Positions 53,650 to 61,755 of a DNA stretch of 64,000 nt are shown in pieces (positions within the stretch are counted from its first letter, which is position 1; the number at the start of each line of letters is the position of its first letter). Source of the DNA: DAOUJH01 sp965248955 (GTDB lineage: Bacteria > Chloroflexota > Dehalococcoidia > Lucifugimonadales > QGNO01). A model generated the notes under the pieces. The model did not search any database and was not told the origin of the DNA. It saw only the letters and a list, made by a program, of their open reading frames with translations. The stretch lies in contig OZ252212.1 of the NCBI GenBank assembly GCA_965248955.1, positions 1,364,001-1,428,000 of the forward strand. The letters are read 5' to 3'. Position numbers and translations under genes: made by a program.

Positions 53650-54747
53650 ATGCCTACTACCAAGCCCCGTGTCATCGTCGCCATGAGCGGCGGCGTCGAT
53701 TCCTCCGTTGCCGCCCTCCTCCTCAAGGAGCAGGGCTACGACGTAGTGGGCGTTACCATGCGCCTGTTCCCTTATGACGAAGACAACGCTCTCAGCCAGT
53801 ACAACAAGGGTTGCTGCACCCCGCAGGACGTGGAAGACGCCCGGCGCGTCTGCCAGATCATCGGCGCCCCACATTACCTGATGAACTTTGAGCGTGAGTT
53901 CCAGCAGTTCGTCATCGACTATTTCTGTGACGAATATGCCCGTGGACGCACTCCGCACCCCTGCCTTGCCTGCAACGATAAGATCAAGTTCTCTTTCCTC
54001 TTCCAGCGCGCTATTGCCATGGACGCCAGCTACGTCGCCACCGGCCACTACGCCCGCGTCCATGAACAAGACGGTGCATACCGGCTTCTCAAAGGTATAG
54101 ACCCGGCCAAGGACCAGTCCTACGTCCTCTTCACGCTGCGCCAGCAGGAGCTGCGACGCACCCTGCTGCCCGTGGGCTGGTACACCAAGTCGCAGATCCG
54201 CAACTTTGCGCTTCGCGCCGGCCTGCCCGTGGCCGGCAAGCCTGACAGCCAGGAGATATGCTTCATCCCGGACGGGGATTACCGTTCCTTTATCAAGGAG
54301 CGCGTTGCCCCCTCTTCCGGCGAAATTGTGGACACGGAAGGCAACGTCCTTGGCTGTCATGACGGCGTCCAGAACTTTACCGTAGGTCAGCGCCGCGGCC
54401 TGGGAATAACCGCTGGCAAGCCCCTGTTTGTTCTCGGCATAGATGCCCAGCGGCGCCGGGTGATCGTAGGTGAAGCGAAAGACCTGCTCAGCAATACTCT
54501 GCGGGCTTCACAGGTCAGCTTCACCGATGGCGCTCCTCCTGGCCCCGTCCAGGTCGGCGCCAAGATCCGATACAAGGCTTCGGAGGCGCCTGCCATCCTC
54601 TATCCCCGCGACGACTCCGCTGTCATTCGCTTCCAAACCCCTCAGCGCGCCGTCACGCCTGGCCAGGCCGTCGCCTTCTACCGGCAAGACGAGCTCATCG
54701 GCGGCGGCATCATAGAAGGCCCTTGTTTAGACCCCATGCCGCAGTGA
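53650..54747 (+). CDS. mnmA: tRNA-specific 2-thiouridylase MnmA
   Basis: A 365-residue MnmA from ATG 53650 (PRVIVAMSGGVDSSVAALLL, the PP-loop SGGVDS). The family normally starts here, and a frame to 53617 adds unconserved residues. The first catalytic cysteine is in HPCLACNDKIKF and the second in DSQEICFIPDGDY. KDQSYVLFTL and GQRRGLGI are further family blocks. It puts sulfur on U34 of tRNA-Lys, Glu and Gln with a persulfide from IscS-type donors. Confidence 0.97.
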   Translation: MPTTKPRVIVAMSGGVDSSVAALLLKEQGYDVVGVTMRLFPYDEDNALSQYNKGCCTPQDVEDARRVCQIIGAPHYLMNFEREFQQFVIDYFCDEYARGRTPHPCLACNDKIKFSFLFQRAIAMDASYVATGHYARVHEQDGAYRLLKGIDPAKDQSYVLFTLRQQELRRTLLPVGWYTKSQIRNFALRAGLPVAGKPDSQEICFIPDGDYRSFIKERVAPSSGEIVDTEGNVLGCHDGVQNFTVGQRRGLGITAGKPLFVLGIDAQRRRVIVGEAKDLLSNTLRASQVSFTDGAPPGPVQVGAKIRYKASEAPAILYPRDDSAVIRFQTPQRAVTPGQAVAFYRQDELIGGGIIEGPCLDPMPQ

Positions 54748-54876
54748 TTCTGAGCACAGCGAAGAACCACCAAGCCTGATCGGCACAATTCCCTCCGCCT
54801 TGAGTGCTCGTTTCCCGCCATAGCCCCGACATTTCCGCCTTGTAACCCCAAGTCGCCATCGTGTATCGTCTCATCT

Positions 54877-55878
54877 ATGAAGCCAACCTGGTTAGAAGAG
54901 AACCTCCTCCTCCAGAAAGGCTACTCGCTCATTGCCGGGGTTGACGAAGTGGGACGCGGTCCCCTGGCCGGCCCCGTCGCCGCCGCCGCCGTCATCCTGG
55001 ACCCCAGTGCTGACCATGACTGGTATGAAGACCTGGACGATAGCAAAGTCGTTCCTCCCCGCAAGAGGCAGCAACTGGCCAAGCTGATCGAGGTACACGC
55101 CAACGCCGTCAACGTCGCCTTCGTTGAGTCGCAGGAAATCGACGTCTTCGGCATTGTTACCGCCACCAAAACGTCCATGGCCCGCGCTATCGCCGGGCTC
55201 AAGGTCAGGCCAGACTACATTCTCATTGATGCCGTTCCCCTGCCTGAGATCAGCATCCCCTTCCGCGCTGTGACAAACGGAGACGCTCTCTGCCGCTCCA
55301 TAGCCGCCGCATCCATCGTGGCCAAGGTGGCCAGGGACCGTCGCATGAGGCAAGAGCACCGCATCCATCCCGCCTACGGCTTTTCCAGGCACAAGGGATA
55401 CGCCTCACCGGAGCATCTGAAGAAGCTCGACGAGCTTGGCCCCTGCCCCATCCACCGCCGTTCCTTTGCTCCTATTCGCAATCTTCTCCAGCCTCCCGCC
55501 GCCGCATCTGACAGCACTCGCTCCCGTGGCCGCGCCGCCGAAGCGGCAGCGGCAATCTTCCTGGAATCGCGGGGGTATCGCGTGCTGGAACGCAGCTTCA
55601 CCTGCCGCTGGGGCGAAATCGATCTCATAGCTCAGCATGGCGAAACCATCGCCTTCGTAGAGGTCAAGTCCCGCCGCAATAGCTCCATGGGTACTCCGTT
55701 CGAATCCATAACACGGAAAAAGCAACACAGCCTCATACTTTCGGCACAGGAGTTCATTCAGCAGCGCAGCTTGGAGAACGCGACGTGGAGAATCGACGTT
55801 GTCTCGGCGCGCTTGAAAGCCTCTAACGACGGTGCTTATTCCTTTGAGCACCTGGAGAATGCCGTGGTGGGCTTTTGA
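54877..55878 (+). CDS. rnhB: Fusion of ribonuclease HII and YraN/UPF0102 nuclease
   Basis: A 333-residue two-domain protein. Residues 1-205 are RNase HII: IAGVDEVGRGPLAGPVAAAA supplies Asp and Glu, ILIDAVPLPE the next Asp, and AASIVAKVARDRRM plus the YGFSRHKGYAS block the late signature. It removes single ribonucleotides and RNA from DNA hybrids. Residues 215-333 are UPF0102/YraN: GRAAEAAAAIFLESRGYRVL, then WGEIDLIAQHGETIAFVEVK with the E-V-K of a PD-(D/E)-x-K fold. The two genes are neighbours in many genomes; here they are one frame with no stop between. Confidence 0.93.
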   Translation: MKPTWLEENLLLQKGYSLIAGVDEVGRGPLAGPVAAAAVILDPSADHDWYEDLDDSKVVPPRKRQQLAKLIEVHANAVNVAFVESQEIDVFGIVTATKTSMARAIAGLKVRPDYILIDAVPLPEISIPFRAVTNGDALCRSIAAASIVAKVARDRRMRQEHRIHPAYGFSRHKGYASPEHLKKLDELGPCPIHRRSFAPIRNLLQPPAAASDSTRSRGRAAEAAAAIFLESRGYRVLERSFTCRWGEIDLIAQHGETIAFVEVKSRRNSSMGTPFESITRKKQHSLILSAQEFIQQRSLENATWRIDVVSARLKASNDGAYSFEHLENAVVGF

Positions 55879-56162
55879 TGTATTGCCGTCCAGCCCTTGA
55901 CACACCAAAACAGTAGCGGAGTAGACTGGAAGCAGCCCTGCACGACCTCCACCGGCCCGTTACTGCGGCGCTTCCCGCACCCGATGCGCCCGGGGCCTGG
56001 ATATCAAAGGTCGTTCAGGGCCACTTGCTTATACTACGTAGGATACTAGGCCTTGGATTCATCAGGAGAGGATATGATTTCAGCGGAACAGGCCGCCCAA
56101 TCCCAAGGAGCAACTCCCTCTTATCCCAACGGGAACTTACCCTGCTCTCTGCGTTGACTCCG

Positions 56163-56192
56163 TTAGATATGGCGACCGCTATGTGGTAAAAT
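56163..56192 (+). promoter_or_regulatory. Possible promoter of the FmdB-thiE-translin operon
   Basis: TTAGAT (56163-56168) and TAAAAT (56187-56192) are 18 bases apart, with TGTGG just before the -10. Start would be near 56199, 28 bases before the FmdB-type ATG. The remaining gap from 55879 shows no gene. Confidence 0.4.
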
Positions 56193-56226
56193 TCTCTTAC
56201 GCTAAACCGTTCGGCCCGGTGCCAAA

Positions 56227-56565
56227 ATGCCTATCCATGACTATAGTTGCAAACAGTGCGCAAAAAGAAGCTCGCACTTCTTCCGTTCCTTCTCGGACGT
56301 GAGCCAGCCTGATTGCCCGCATTGCGGCAGCTCCAACGTTGTACGCCTCCTCTCCAAATTCGCCGTCCACCAGTCGTGGGACTCCGGCATGAATCTTCCC
56401 TCACAGGAGACCATGTCCGACTTCGATGAGAACGACCCTGATAGCATGAGGCATTTCGTGGAAGGCATGCGCCGCGATATGGGTGACGAGTGGGGTCACG
56501 ACTTCGACGAGTTTATTGAAGAGGCCGAAGTGGAAAGAACGACCGGCGATGGGTTGGACTACTAG
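56227..56565 (+). CDS. FmdB-type zinc-ribbon protein
   Basis: A 112-residue protein with the FmdB/CxxC_CxxC zinc ribbon: PIHDYSCKQC is followed about 20 residues later by CPHCGSSNVVRLLS. The rest is acidic and helical (EEAEVERTTGDGLDY at the end). The family was named as a putative regulator of formamidase, but most members have no proven role. It precedes thiE by 58 bases and is probably in the same message. Confidence 0.85.
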   Translation: MPIHDYSCKQCAKRSSHFFRSFSDVSQPDCPHCGSSNVVRLLSKFAVHQSWDSGMNLPSQETMSDFDENDPDSMRHFVEGMRRDMGDEWGHDFDEFIEEAEVERTTGDGLDY

Positions 56566-56623
56566 TCGTCTCTCCCGGCGCCATGCAGACCCAGCATCTC
56601 AGCGAAGAGGAATTTCTTAACAT

Positions 56624-57601
56624 ATGACCTTTGAACCTCCTGAAATCGCCTTTACCTCATCTACTATCTACCGCCTTGCCCAGGCCGTGGAAACGCATGT
56701 TCAAAACCATGAGCTGGCAGCGCGTCTCCGGACGTTGGCCGTCCAGATAGAATCACAGCCTTACATTGGTGCTTCACCGGGACTCTCGGAAACGGCCTCT
56801 CTGGCATCCGGATTGAACCGCTTCATTGGCTCTTTGCGTCACTTTGGCCGCAAGCAACACGATGCCAGGGTTGCCGCGGACCTCAGAGAAATCCTGCAAG
56901 TAACGGAAAACGTCCTCGCCGTACAGGCCAGAACGTCGGGCGCCAAGCGCGTCGCCGGTCTCTATGTCATAGTCGATCCTGAGCACACCAACGGTCGAAA
57001 TGTGATCGACGTCGCCCGCGCCGCCCTCAAAGGCGGCGCATCGGCAATTCAGTATAGAGACAAAGTCCACACTATAGGTGAGCAGCTGCCCGTGGCCCAT
57101 GAGTTGAGGGACCTCTGTGAGCAATACAACGCCTTTCTCGTAGTCAACGATAGCGCCAGTCTGGCCACGTCCGCCGGTGCGCACGGCCTTCACCTTGGGC
57201 AGAAAGACCTCCCTGTATATGAAGCGCGCCGCATCCTCTATTCCAGCCAGTTCATTGGCAAGTCCAATGCTCTGCTGGAGGAAGCCCAGACCGCCATAGC
57301 TGAAGGAGTAGACTACGTTGGCGTTGGTTCGGTATTCCAGACCGACGCCAAAACGAATATCCGACTCGCCGGCATAGAGACCCTGCGCATCGTGCGGCAA
57401 TTCGTTTCAGACATTCCGCTGGTGGCAATAGGCGGCATCAACCTAGACAATATAGACACGGTCCTCAGCGCCGGGGCCGACAGCGTTTGCATAATCAGTG
57501 CTGTCTGCCTAGCCAGCGATCCGGAGCAAGCGGCTGCTGTGCTGGTAGAACGCATCAAAGCACACCAAGCCGCCGCAGCGGAGGGCGCCGGTGGAGTATA
57601 G
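56624..57601 (+). CDS. thiE: Thiamine-phosphate synthase with N-terminal extension
   Basis: A 325-residue protein. Residues 113-325 are ThiE: RVAGLYVIVDPEHTNG, KGGASAIQYRDKVHT, ADLYVN-type loop FLVVNDSASLATSAG, HLGQKDLPVYEARRIL, VGVGSVFQTDAKTN and VAIGGINLDNID. It joins HMP-PP and HET-P to thiamine phosphate. Residues 1-110 are a helical domain I do not recognise (SSTIYRLAQAVETHVQNHEL, LNRFIGSLRHFGRKQHDAR). A ThiD2-type kinase domain was considered, but no clear motif is seen. The stop overlaps the translin-like gene by 11 bases. Confidence 0.92.
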   Translation: MTFEPPEIAFTSSTIYRLAQAVETHVQNHELAARLRTLAVQIESQPYIGASPGLSETASLASGLNRFIGSLRHFGRKQHDARVAADLREILQVTENVLAVQARTSGAKRVAGLYVIVDPEHTNGRNVIDVARAALKGGASAIQYRDKVHTIGEQLPVAHELRDLCEQYNAFLVVNDSASLATSAGAHGLHLGQKDLPVYEARRILYSSQFIGKSNALLEEAQTAIAEGVDYVGVGSVFQTDAKTNIRLAGIETLRIVRQFVSDIPLVAIGGINLDNIDTVLSAGADSVCIISAVCLASDPEQAAAVLVERIKAHQAAAAEGAGGV

Positions 57602-58247
57602 CCAAGCATTGTCTCTCATAGCGAAACAGGCACAACGCAAGCTGGCTCTCACTCATCAAGCCCGTGAGCAGGCTATACCACTAAGCCGCAAGATAATCCA
57701 GCTTTCCGCTGCCGCCATACGCTCCGCTCACCGCCGGGAATTTGACACCTCTCGCCGCATCCTTGCCCAAGCAAGGGACAACATAACGCAGTTGAAGGAC
57801 GCCCTGGCAGACCACCCGGACCTCTACCACTCCGGCTACGTATTAGACGCACAGAAAGAGTACGCGGAGGGCTGGGCAACGCTGGCCTTCCTCTCCAGAG
57901 ATACGCTCTCTGGCCCGGACGAGCTGGGTATCCAGATGTCCGCCTACCTCAACGGTCTGGCTGAAGCAGCCAGCGAGTTGCGTCGCAGCATCCTGGATGC
58001 TTTGCGCTGCGACAATATGGCGCCCTGTGAGACCTGGATGCAGACCATGGACCAGGTCTATAGCCTCCTCATCACCCTGGACTTCCCGGAAGCGATCACA
58101 GGCGGCCTGCGCCGGACCACGGATCAGCTTAGAGGAGTCCTAGAGCGTACCCGCGGCGACCTTACTATGGCCTTGCGCCAGCACTCCCTGGAACAACGCC
58201 TTTCCAATTTCCAGTCCTCTGCCGGCGGCCATGATCAACACGGATAG
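57591..58247 (+). CDS. Translin-family protein
   Basis: A 218-residue all-helical protein that matches the translin family: REQAIPLSRKIIQLSAAAIR, SAHRREFDTSRRILAQARD, LYHSGYVLDAQKEYAEGWA, YLNGLAEAASELRRSILDAL and the late LRRTTDQLRGVLERTRGDLT. Translin and TRAX bind RNA or single-stranded DNA and, in eukaryotes and archaea, can form RNase oligomers. The acidic pair of TRAX catalysis cannot be judged here. The start is a GTG inside the end of thiE. Such proteins are less common in bacteria. Confidence 0.85.
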   Translation: MEYSQALSLIAKQAQRKLALTHQAREQAIPLSRKIIQLSAAAIRSAHRREFDTSRRILAQARDNITQLKDALADHPDLYHSGYVLDAQKEYAEGWATLAFLSRDTLSGPDELGIQMSAYLNGLAEAASELRRSILDALRCDNMAPCETWMQTMDQVYSLLITLDFPEAITGGLRRTTDQLRGVLERTRGDLTMALRQHSLEQRLSNFQSSAGGHDQHG

Positions 58248-58252
58248 CCGGA

Positions 58253-59005
58253 CTAGCTAAGCCTATTCCTCATCCCCAGTGTTTCCAGTATGCTTTCGTC
58301 GGAAAGGACCAGCGGCGATGTCTTGATATGCTCCGGGGACACTATCCCCGCTGAGAACACCATCCGCATGGCCTGTGGTACCGTCAAGTCCGTGTCCAGC
58401 ACCTGGTCGAGCGGCACTATTGCCACCCAACCTGAGTTTGGCAGTGGCGCCGTTGGCACGTACACCACCGCCAGGCTCAGCCCTTCGGAAGCATGGGTAA
58501 GGCTGGTCAAGAATCCCACGCTCCAAGCGCCCGTCCTGGGGTACTCTATCAATACAACCCGCTTGAACCCGGTCTCGTTGACCCTGGAACCGCTAAACGA
58601 CTCTACGAACTGCCTGGACGCCGAGTAGATAGCTCCCACTATGGGAATCCGTAGAGTAAGCGCCTGTCCCCACCCAATGGCTATCCTTCCCGGGCCAAAG
58701 GCAAAGAACAGACCGGCCAAATACAAGAGAACCATTGATAGGACAAGACCCAGGCCGGCGAAACCTATGTCCACTCCGTACCGGTCCAAGACCCACTGCA
58801 CCACTGGCTGCAACACGCCATCTAATGTGACAAATAGCCACCTCACTACTACATACGTCAGCACCAAGGGGACAAGCAGCAACACCCCAGCGAGCAGGGC
58901 CCGCCGTATATGGCCCATGAAACGCCGTTCAGTCCTCCCTACGAAACTACGACGCAACAGGATCGACAGACGTCTTCTTTTCTGGTTTCTTCCCTTTTCT
59001 TTCAC
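58253..59005 (-). CDS. DUF502-family membrane protein
   Basis: A 250-residue DUF502 protein. GTG 59005 has GAGGAA close by; an inner ATG at 58918 would remove a basic 29-residue leader. Two membrane helices are visible: RALLAGVLLLVPLVLTYVVV near 35 and LGLVLSMVLLYLAGLFFAFG near 90. The soluble core has IPIVGAIYSASRQFVESFSG, VVLIEYPRTGAWSVGFLTS and VPTAPLPNSGWVAIVP, all family blocks. Function unknown. It lies divergent from the selenoprotein-like gene. Confidence 0.9.
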   Translation of the reverse strand: MKEKGRNQKRRRLSILLRRSFVGRTERRFMGHIRRALLAGVLLLVPLVLTYVVVRWLFVTLDGVLQPVVQWVLDRYGVDIGFAGLGLVLSMVLLYLAGLFFAFGPGRIAIGWGQALTLRIPIVGAIYSASRQFVESFSGSRVNETGFKRVVLIEYPRTGAWSVGFLTSLTHASEGLSLAVVYVPTAPLPNSGWVAIVPLDQVLDTDLTVPQAMRMVFSAGIVSPEHIKTSPLVLSDESILETLGMRNRLS

Positions 59006-59137
59006 CGATTCCTCAATGGCAAACCACTATCTCTACGAGTATACCAGAGCCTTGTCTGCCTCGCCGCATACGAGTACAGCCCCTTGTCAAATGAAACCAA
59101 CTGATGGTAGCCTGCGAATCACGGAGGTGATTAAGCC

Positions 59138-59410
59138 ATGGTCATGGAAGGTAAGACCCATCTGGAGATAAAGTACTGCTCACCCTGAGGGTACTTTCCC
59201 CAGGCCTCTTGGATAGGGGCCGAATTCAATCGCCAGTTCGGCGGCGACGTGGCAATTACCCTGACGCCGGTAGGTGAGGGACGGCTGGAAGTCTACGTGG
59301 ACGGCGACCTCATCTTTGACAGGAAGGCAGCCGATCACTATCCCAGTATGCCGGACGTGACTCAGATGAAGCTGACTATTCAAGAGAAGGCGCCCGCCTT
59401 GAGCGAATAG
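59138..59410 (+). CDS. SelW/Rdx-family redox protein, probable selenoprotein (TGA = Sec)
   Basis: ATG 59138 follows GGAGGTGAT, a full match to the 16S anti-Shine-Dalgarno, at ideal distance. Reading through the TGA at 59186-59188 gives 90 residues. LEIKYCSP-U-GYFPQASWIG (residue 17 is U) is the Rdx/SelW motif C-x-x-(U/C), followed by FGGDVAITLTPVGEGRLEVY and VDGDLIFDRK. The frame ends at TAG 59410. The stop falls exactly where the family has its redox-active Cys/Sec, and the rest is intact. A UGA-proximal hairpin follows (59198-59219). The family is thioredoxin-like. A simple nonsense mutation is the alternative. Confidence 0.75.
59198..59219 (+). promoter_or_regulatory. Candidate bacterial SECIS hairpin
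   Basis: Starting nine bases after the TGA, CCCC (59198-59201) can pair with GGGG (59216-59219), with CCA/TGG or CC/GG inside. The apical AGGCCT resembles the AGGTCT loop of E. coli fdhF. Its position 14-19 bases after the TGA is slightly closer than in fdhF. Judged by eye only. Confidence 0.35.
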
Positions 59411-59536
59411 GGCGGGTTAGCGCGCTCGTAAAGGCGCCACGCCACGCCGGATTGCCTCGGTTTCTCGCAATGACGGAGGGTATGTCCCGCTCTCAAATGG
59501 CTGGGAGAGGCCCCTCGCACCCACCTCTGGATACCC

Positions 59537-60568
59537 TAAACTCACAAACGAAGTGCAACACTTGGTTAAGGTGTTGTCATGGGAAAAAGATATGGACATG
59601 TCACCATTGAAGAGAGGTGTGAAATTGCCCGACTACAAGCCTCGGGATACTCGGTCAGCCAAATCGCGGCAAGTCTGGATCGCTCGCCATCGACAGTTGC
59701 TCGGGAGCTGAAGCGCAATGGTTCAAAGACCCAGGGGTACCAGCCCAGGTATGCGGACCAGCAAGCCCATGCCCGGCGTTGGCGTGGTTCTCGACTGGAG
59801 CGAGATGAGGCGCTGCGGGATAAGGTGCTCTCTGGACTCAAGCAGGGCTGGTCACCGGAGCAGGTGGCGGGACGGATGGCCATGGAGTCAGGGGATACAG
59901 TCATCTCCCACGAGAGCATATATAGGTTCATCTACGGCCAGATTGCTCGTAAGAAGGACTACAGCTGGCGCCACTACCTGCCCCGAGCTAAGTCCAAGCG
60001 TGGTTGGAGAGGCCACAAAGGCGGCAGCGCTGCTTCCTTCATGGCTAAGCGTCGTCCCATCACCGAGCGCCCGCAGAGCGCTGCTGACCGCCGCACTCCT
60101 GGTCACTGGGAGGCCGACCTAATGCTGTTCAGGGCCTATGGCCATGCCGTGCTTACCATGCACGAACGCCACTCCCGCATCCTCATAGCCCTGAGACCCC
60201 CTGGCAAGGCATCCGTCCCCATCGCCTCCGCCATGTCCCAAGTGTTGGGTCAGTTTCCCCCCGAATGGCGACGGACGGTCACCTTCGACAACGGGACCGA
60301 GTTCGCACTCCATTACCAACTCCACGATCTGGGTATAGAGACCTTTTTCTGCGATACTTACTCTCCCTGGCAGAAGGGTGGGGTAGAGAACGCCATCGGT
60401 CGGCTGCGGCGGACCCTGCCCCGCAAAACGGACTTGGCAGCGTTGCCTCAAAAACGGTTTACGCAAATGATTCAGGCCTACAATAATACCCCCCGCAAGT
60501 GTCTCGATTATAGGACTCCGGCAGAGATATTTTTGGATAGAGTGTTGCACTTGAAATGTGAATCCACC
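59537..60568 (+). mobile_element. IS30-family insertion sequence, copy 2 (intact)
   Basis: A 1,032-bp element with one transposase gene. The inverted ends share AAGTGCAACACT and further partial matches outward. TACCC flanks both sides (59532-59536 and 60569-60573), a five-base target duplication. Without the element the site would read CTGGATACCCGCCTCCGCGG then GTATGACGG, a REP-type palindrome. It is likely active and recent, as copy 1 is almost identical. Confidence 0.9.
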
Positions 60569-60589
60569 TACCCGCCTCCGCGGGTATGA
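59579..60589 (+). CDS. IS30-family transposase
   Basis: A 336-residue IS30 transposase. The N-terminal HTH begins YGHVTIEERCEIARLQASGY, and the conserved SPEQVAGRM and ISHESIYRFIYG follow. The DDE domain has GHWEADL (D), VTFDNGTEFA (D) and FFCDTYSPWQKGGVENAIG (E), then MLNNTPRK-like QAYNNTPRKCLDYRTPAE. Its last six residues (YPPPRV) and stop lie beyond the element's right end (60568), in the target palindrome. It starts ATG 59579 about 40 bases inside the left end. Confidence 0.95.
   Translation: MGKRYGHVTIEERCEIARLQASGYSVSQIAASLDRSPSTVARELKRNGSKTQGYQPRYADQQAHARRWRGSRLERDEALRDKVLSGLKQGWSPEQVAGRMAMESGDTVISHESIYRFIYGQIARKKDYSWRHYLPRAKSKRGWRGHKGGSAASFMAKRRPITERPQSAADRRTPGHWEADLMLFRAYGHAVLTMHERHSRILIALRPPGKASVPIASAMSQVLGQFPPEWRRTVTFDNGTEFALHYQLHDLGIETFFCDTYSPWQKGGVENAIGRLRRTLPRKTDLAALPQKRFTQMIQAYNNTPRKCLDYRTPAEIFLDRVLHLKCESTYPPPRV
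60569..60586. repeat. REP-like palindrome at the IS30 insertion site
   Basis: TACCCGC-CTCC-GCGGGTA, a seven-base stem with a four-base loop, followed by TGACGGACG. The same sequence flanks copy 1 (34695-34712, reversed). It belongs to the CTGGATACCCGC...GCGGGTATGACGG type of dispersed palindrome. Confidence 0.7.
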
Positions 60590-60730
60590 CGGACGGTGGA
60601 GTGTGCTCATGCCCCTTCGACAAGCGCAGGAATGACGAGCATGTGTGAGCGGGGGCGTTTGCCGCCCGTCACGGGAGTTGCGTACCGTGTCAAAGGGGCT
60701 CTGCGGATGTCCCCGCACCCCGCGCCTGGA

Positions 60731-60748
60731 TTCCCGCGTTCGCGGGAA
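60731..60748. repeat. REP-like palindrome
   Basis: TTCCCGCG-TT-CGCGGGAA with the flank CCTGGA. It is another member of the same palindrome type 145 bases from the IS30 target. CCCCTTCGACAAGCGCAGGA (60611-60630) nearby is also like a common dispersed repeat. The rest of 60590-60840 is non-coding. Confidence 0.6.
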
Positions 60749-60840
60749 GGACCGGTGAGGGGTGGGAGCGGGCCTTGTCTGCCCGTGGGGCAGGGTGCGG
60801 TGCGGCGGCCCTGCCCGTTTGCCCGCGGTGCGCGGCGCGG

Positions 60841-61755
60841 CTAGCCGTTAGTGGATGCGTACCAGTCTATGATCTCTGAGCCGGTGGCTTTCCATACCCG
60901 TTGGTGGCCGGCGATGTAGGAGAGGGCCTGGTCCAGGTACTTGGAGCGGAAGGGCTGGCCGATGAGCCAGGGGTGGAGGTTGAGCACCATGAGCCGCCCG
61001 CTGCCTTCGCCTTCCTTATACAGCCTGTCGAAGCTGTCTTTGAGAACGCGGCTGTAGTCCATGACGGGCAGTATGCGGGTCCAGAGCAGGTGGAAGTCGT
61101 CGAGGTCAAGGAGCACGGGCAGCGAGTACATTTCGCCGCCGGGCACCTTCATGCGGTAGGGCTGATCATCGTTGGGCCAGTCGCAGAGGTAGCGCAGCCC
61201 TTCCTCGGCTAGAAGGCGCGGAGTGCGCGTCGATTCGGAGTAGGCGGGTCCCATCCAGCCGGCGGGACGGCTGCCGGCGGCGTCCTGCAGGGCGGCCAGG
61301 GACTGTCGGATGTAATCTCGTTCCTCCTCTTCCGTCATCTCGCTGGTGATGAGACGGGTGGCGGTCTGGCCGTGCCCAATGAACTCCCAGCCGCGCTTGC
61401 GGCACTGCTCGACGAGAAAGGGGTAGTTGGAGGCGACGGCGGCGTCCATGGCGACAGTGGCCGGGATGCCATGCCTGTCGAGCACGTCCATGACGCGGAA
61501 GATGCCGACGCGGTTGGCGTACTCGCGCTGGGAGAAGTTGCGCATGTCCGGGTAGGGAAGGGGCGCTCTGAAGCCGGGCATGCTCTGGGGCTTGGTCTTG
61601 ATCTTGGAGAGGTCCCATTCGTAGTGCTCCAGGTTGACGATGACGCAGAGGGCCACGTGTGCACCGTCCGGCCAGTGCAACGGCTGGCGGGAGGCCATGG
61701 CGGAGAAGTCGTAGTATTCGTTGTCCATGCCCGGCATGCGGGCGGCCCCGGTCAT
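60841..61755 (-). CDS. Polysaccharide deacetylase-family (CE4, PuuE-like) protein
   Basis: A 304-residue CE4-type protein from ATG 61755, which overlaps the stop of the upstream paralogue as ATGA and follows GGGGAGGG. A longer frame covers that gene and is rejected. VALCVIVNLEHYEW, REYANRVGIFRVMDVLDRHG, ATVAMDAAVASNYP, EFIGHGQTA and RPAGWMGPAYSESTRTPRLL are typical of the PuuE/allantoinase-like branch, which hydrolyses C-N bonds of small molecules and not only polysaccharides. It and its paralogue probably form a complex or act in sequence. Confidence 0.88.
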   Translation of the reverse strand: MTGAARMPGMDNEYYDFSAMASRQPLHWPDGAHVALCVIVNLEHYEWDLSKIKTKPQSMPGFRAPLPYPDMRNFSQREYANRVGIFRVMDVLDRHGIPATVAMDAAVASNYPFLVEQCRKRGWEFIGHGQTATRLITSEMTEEEERDYIRQSLAALQDAAGSRPAGWMGPAYSESTRTPRLLAEEGLRYLCDWPNDDQPYRMKVPGGEMYSLPVLLDLDDFHLLWTRILPVMDYSRVLKDSFDRLYKEGEGSGRLMVLNLHPWLIGQPFRSKYLDQALSYIAGHQRVWKATGSEIIDWYASTNG

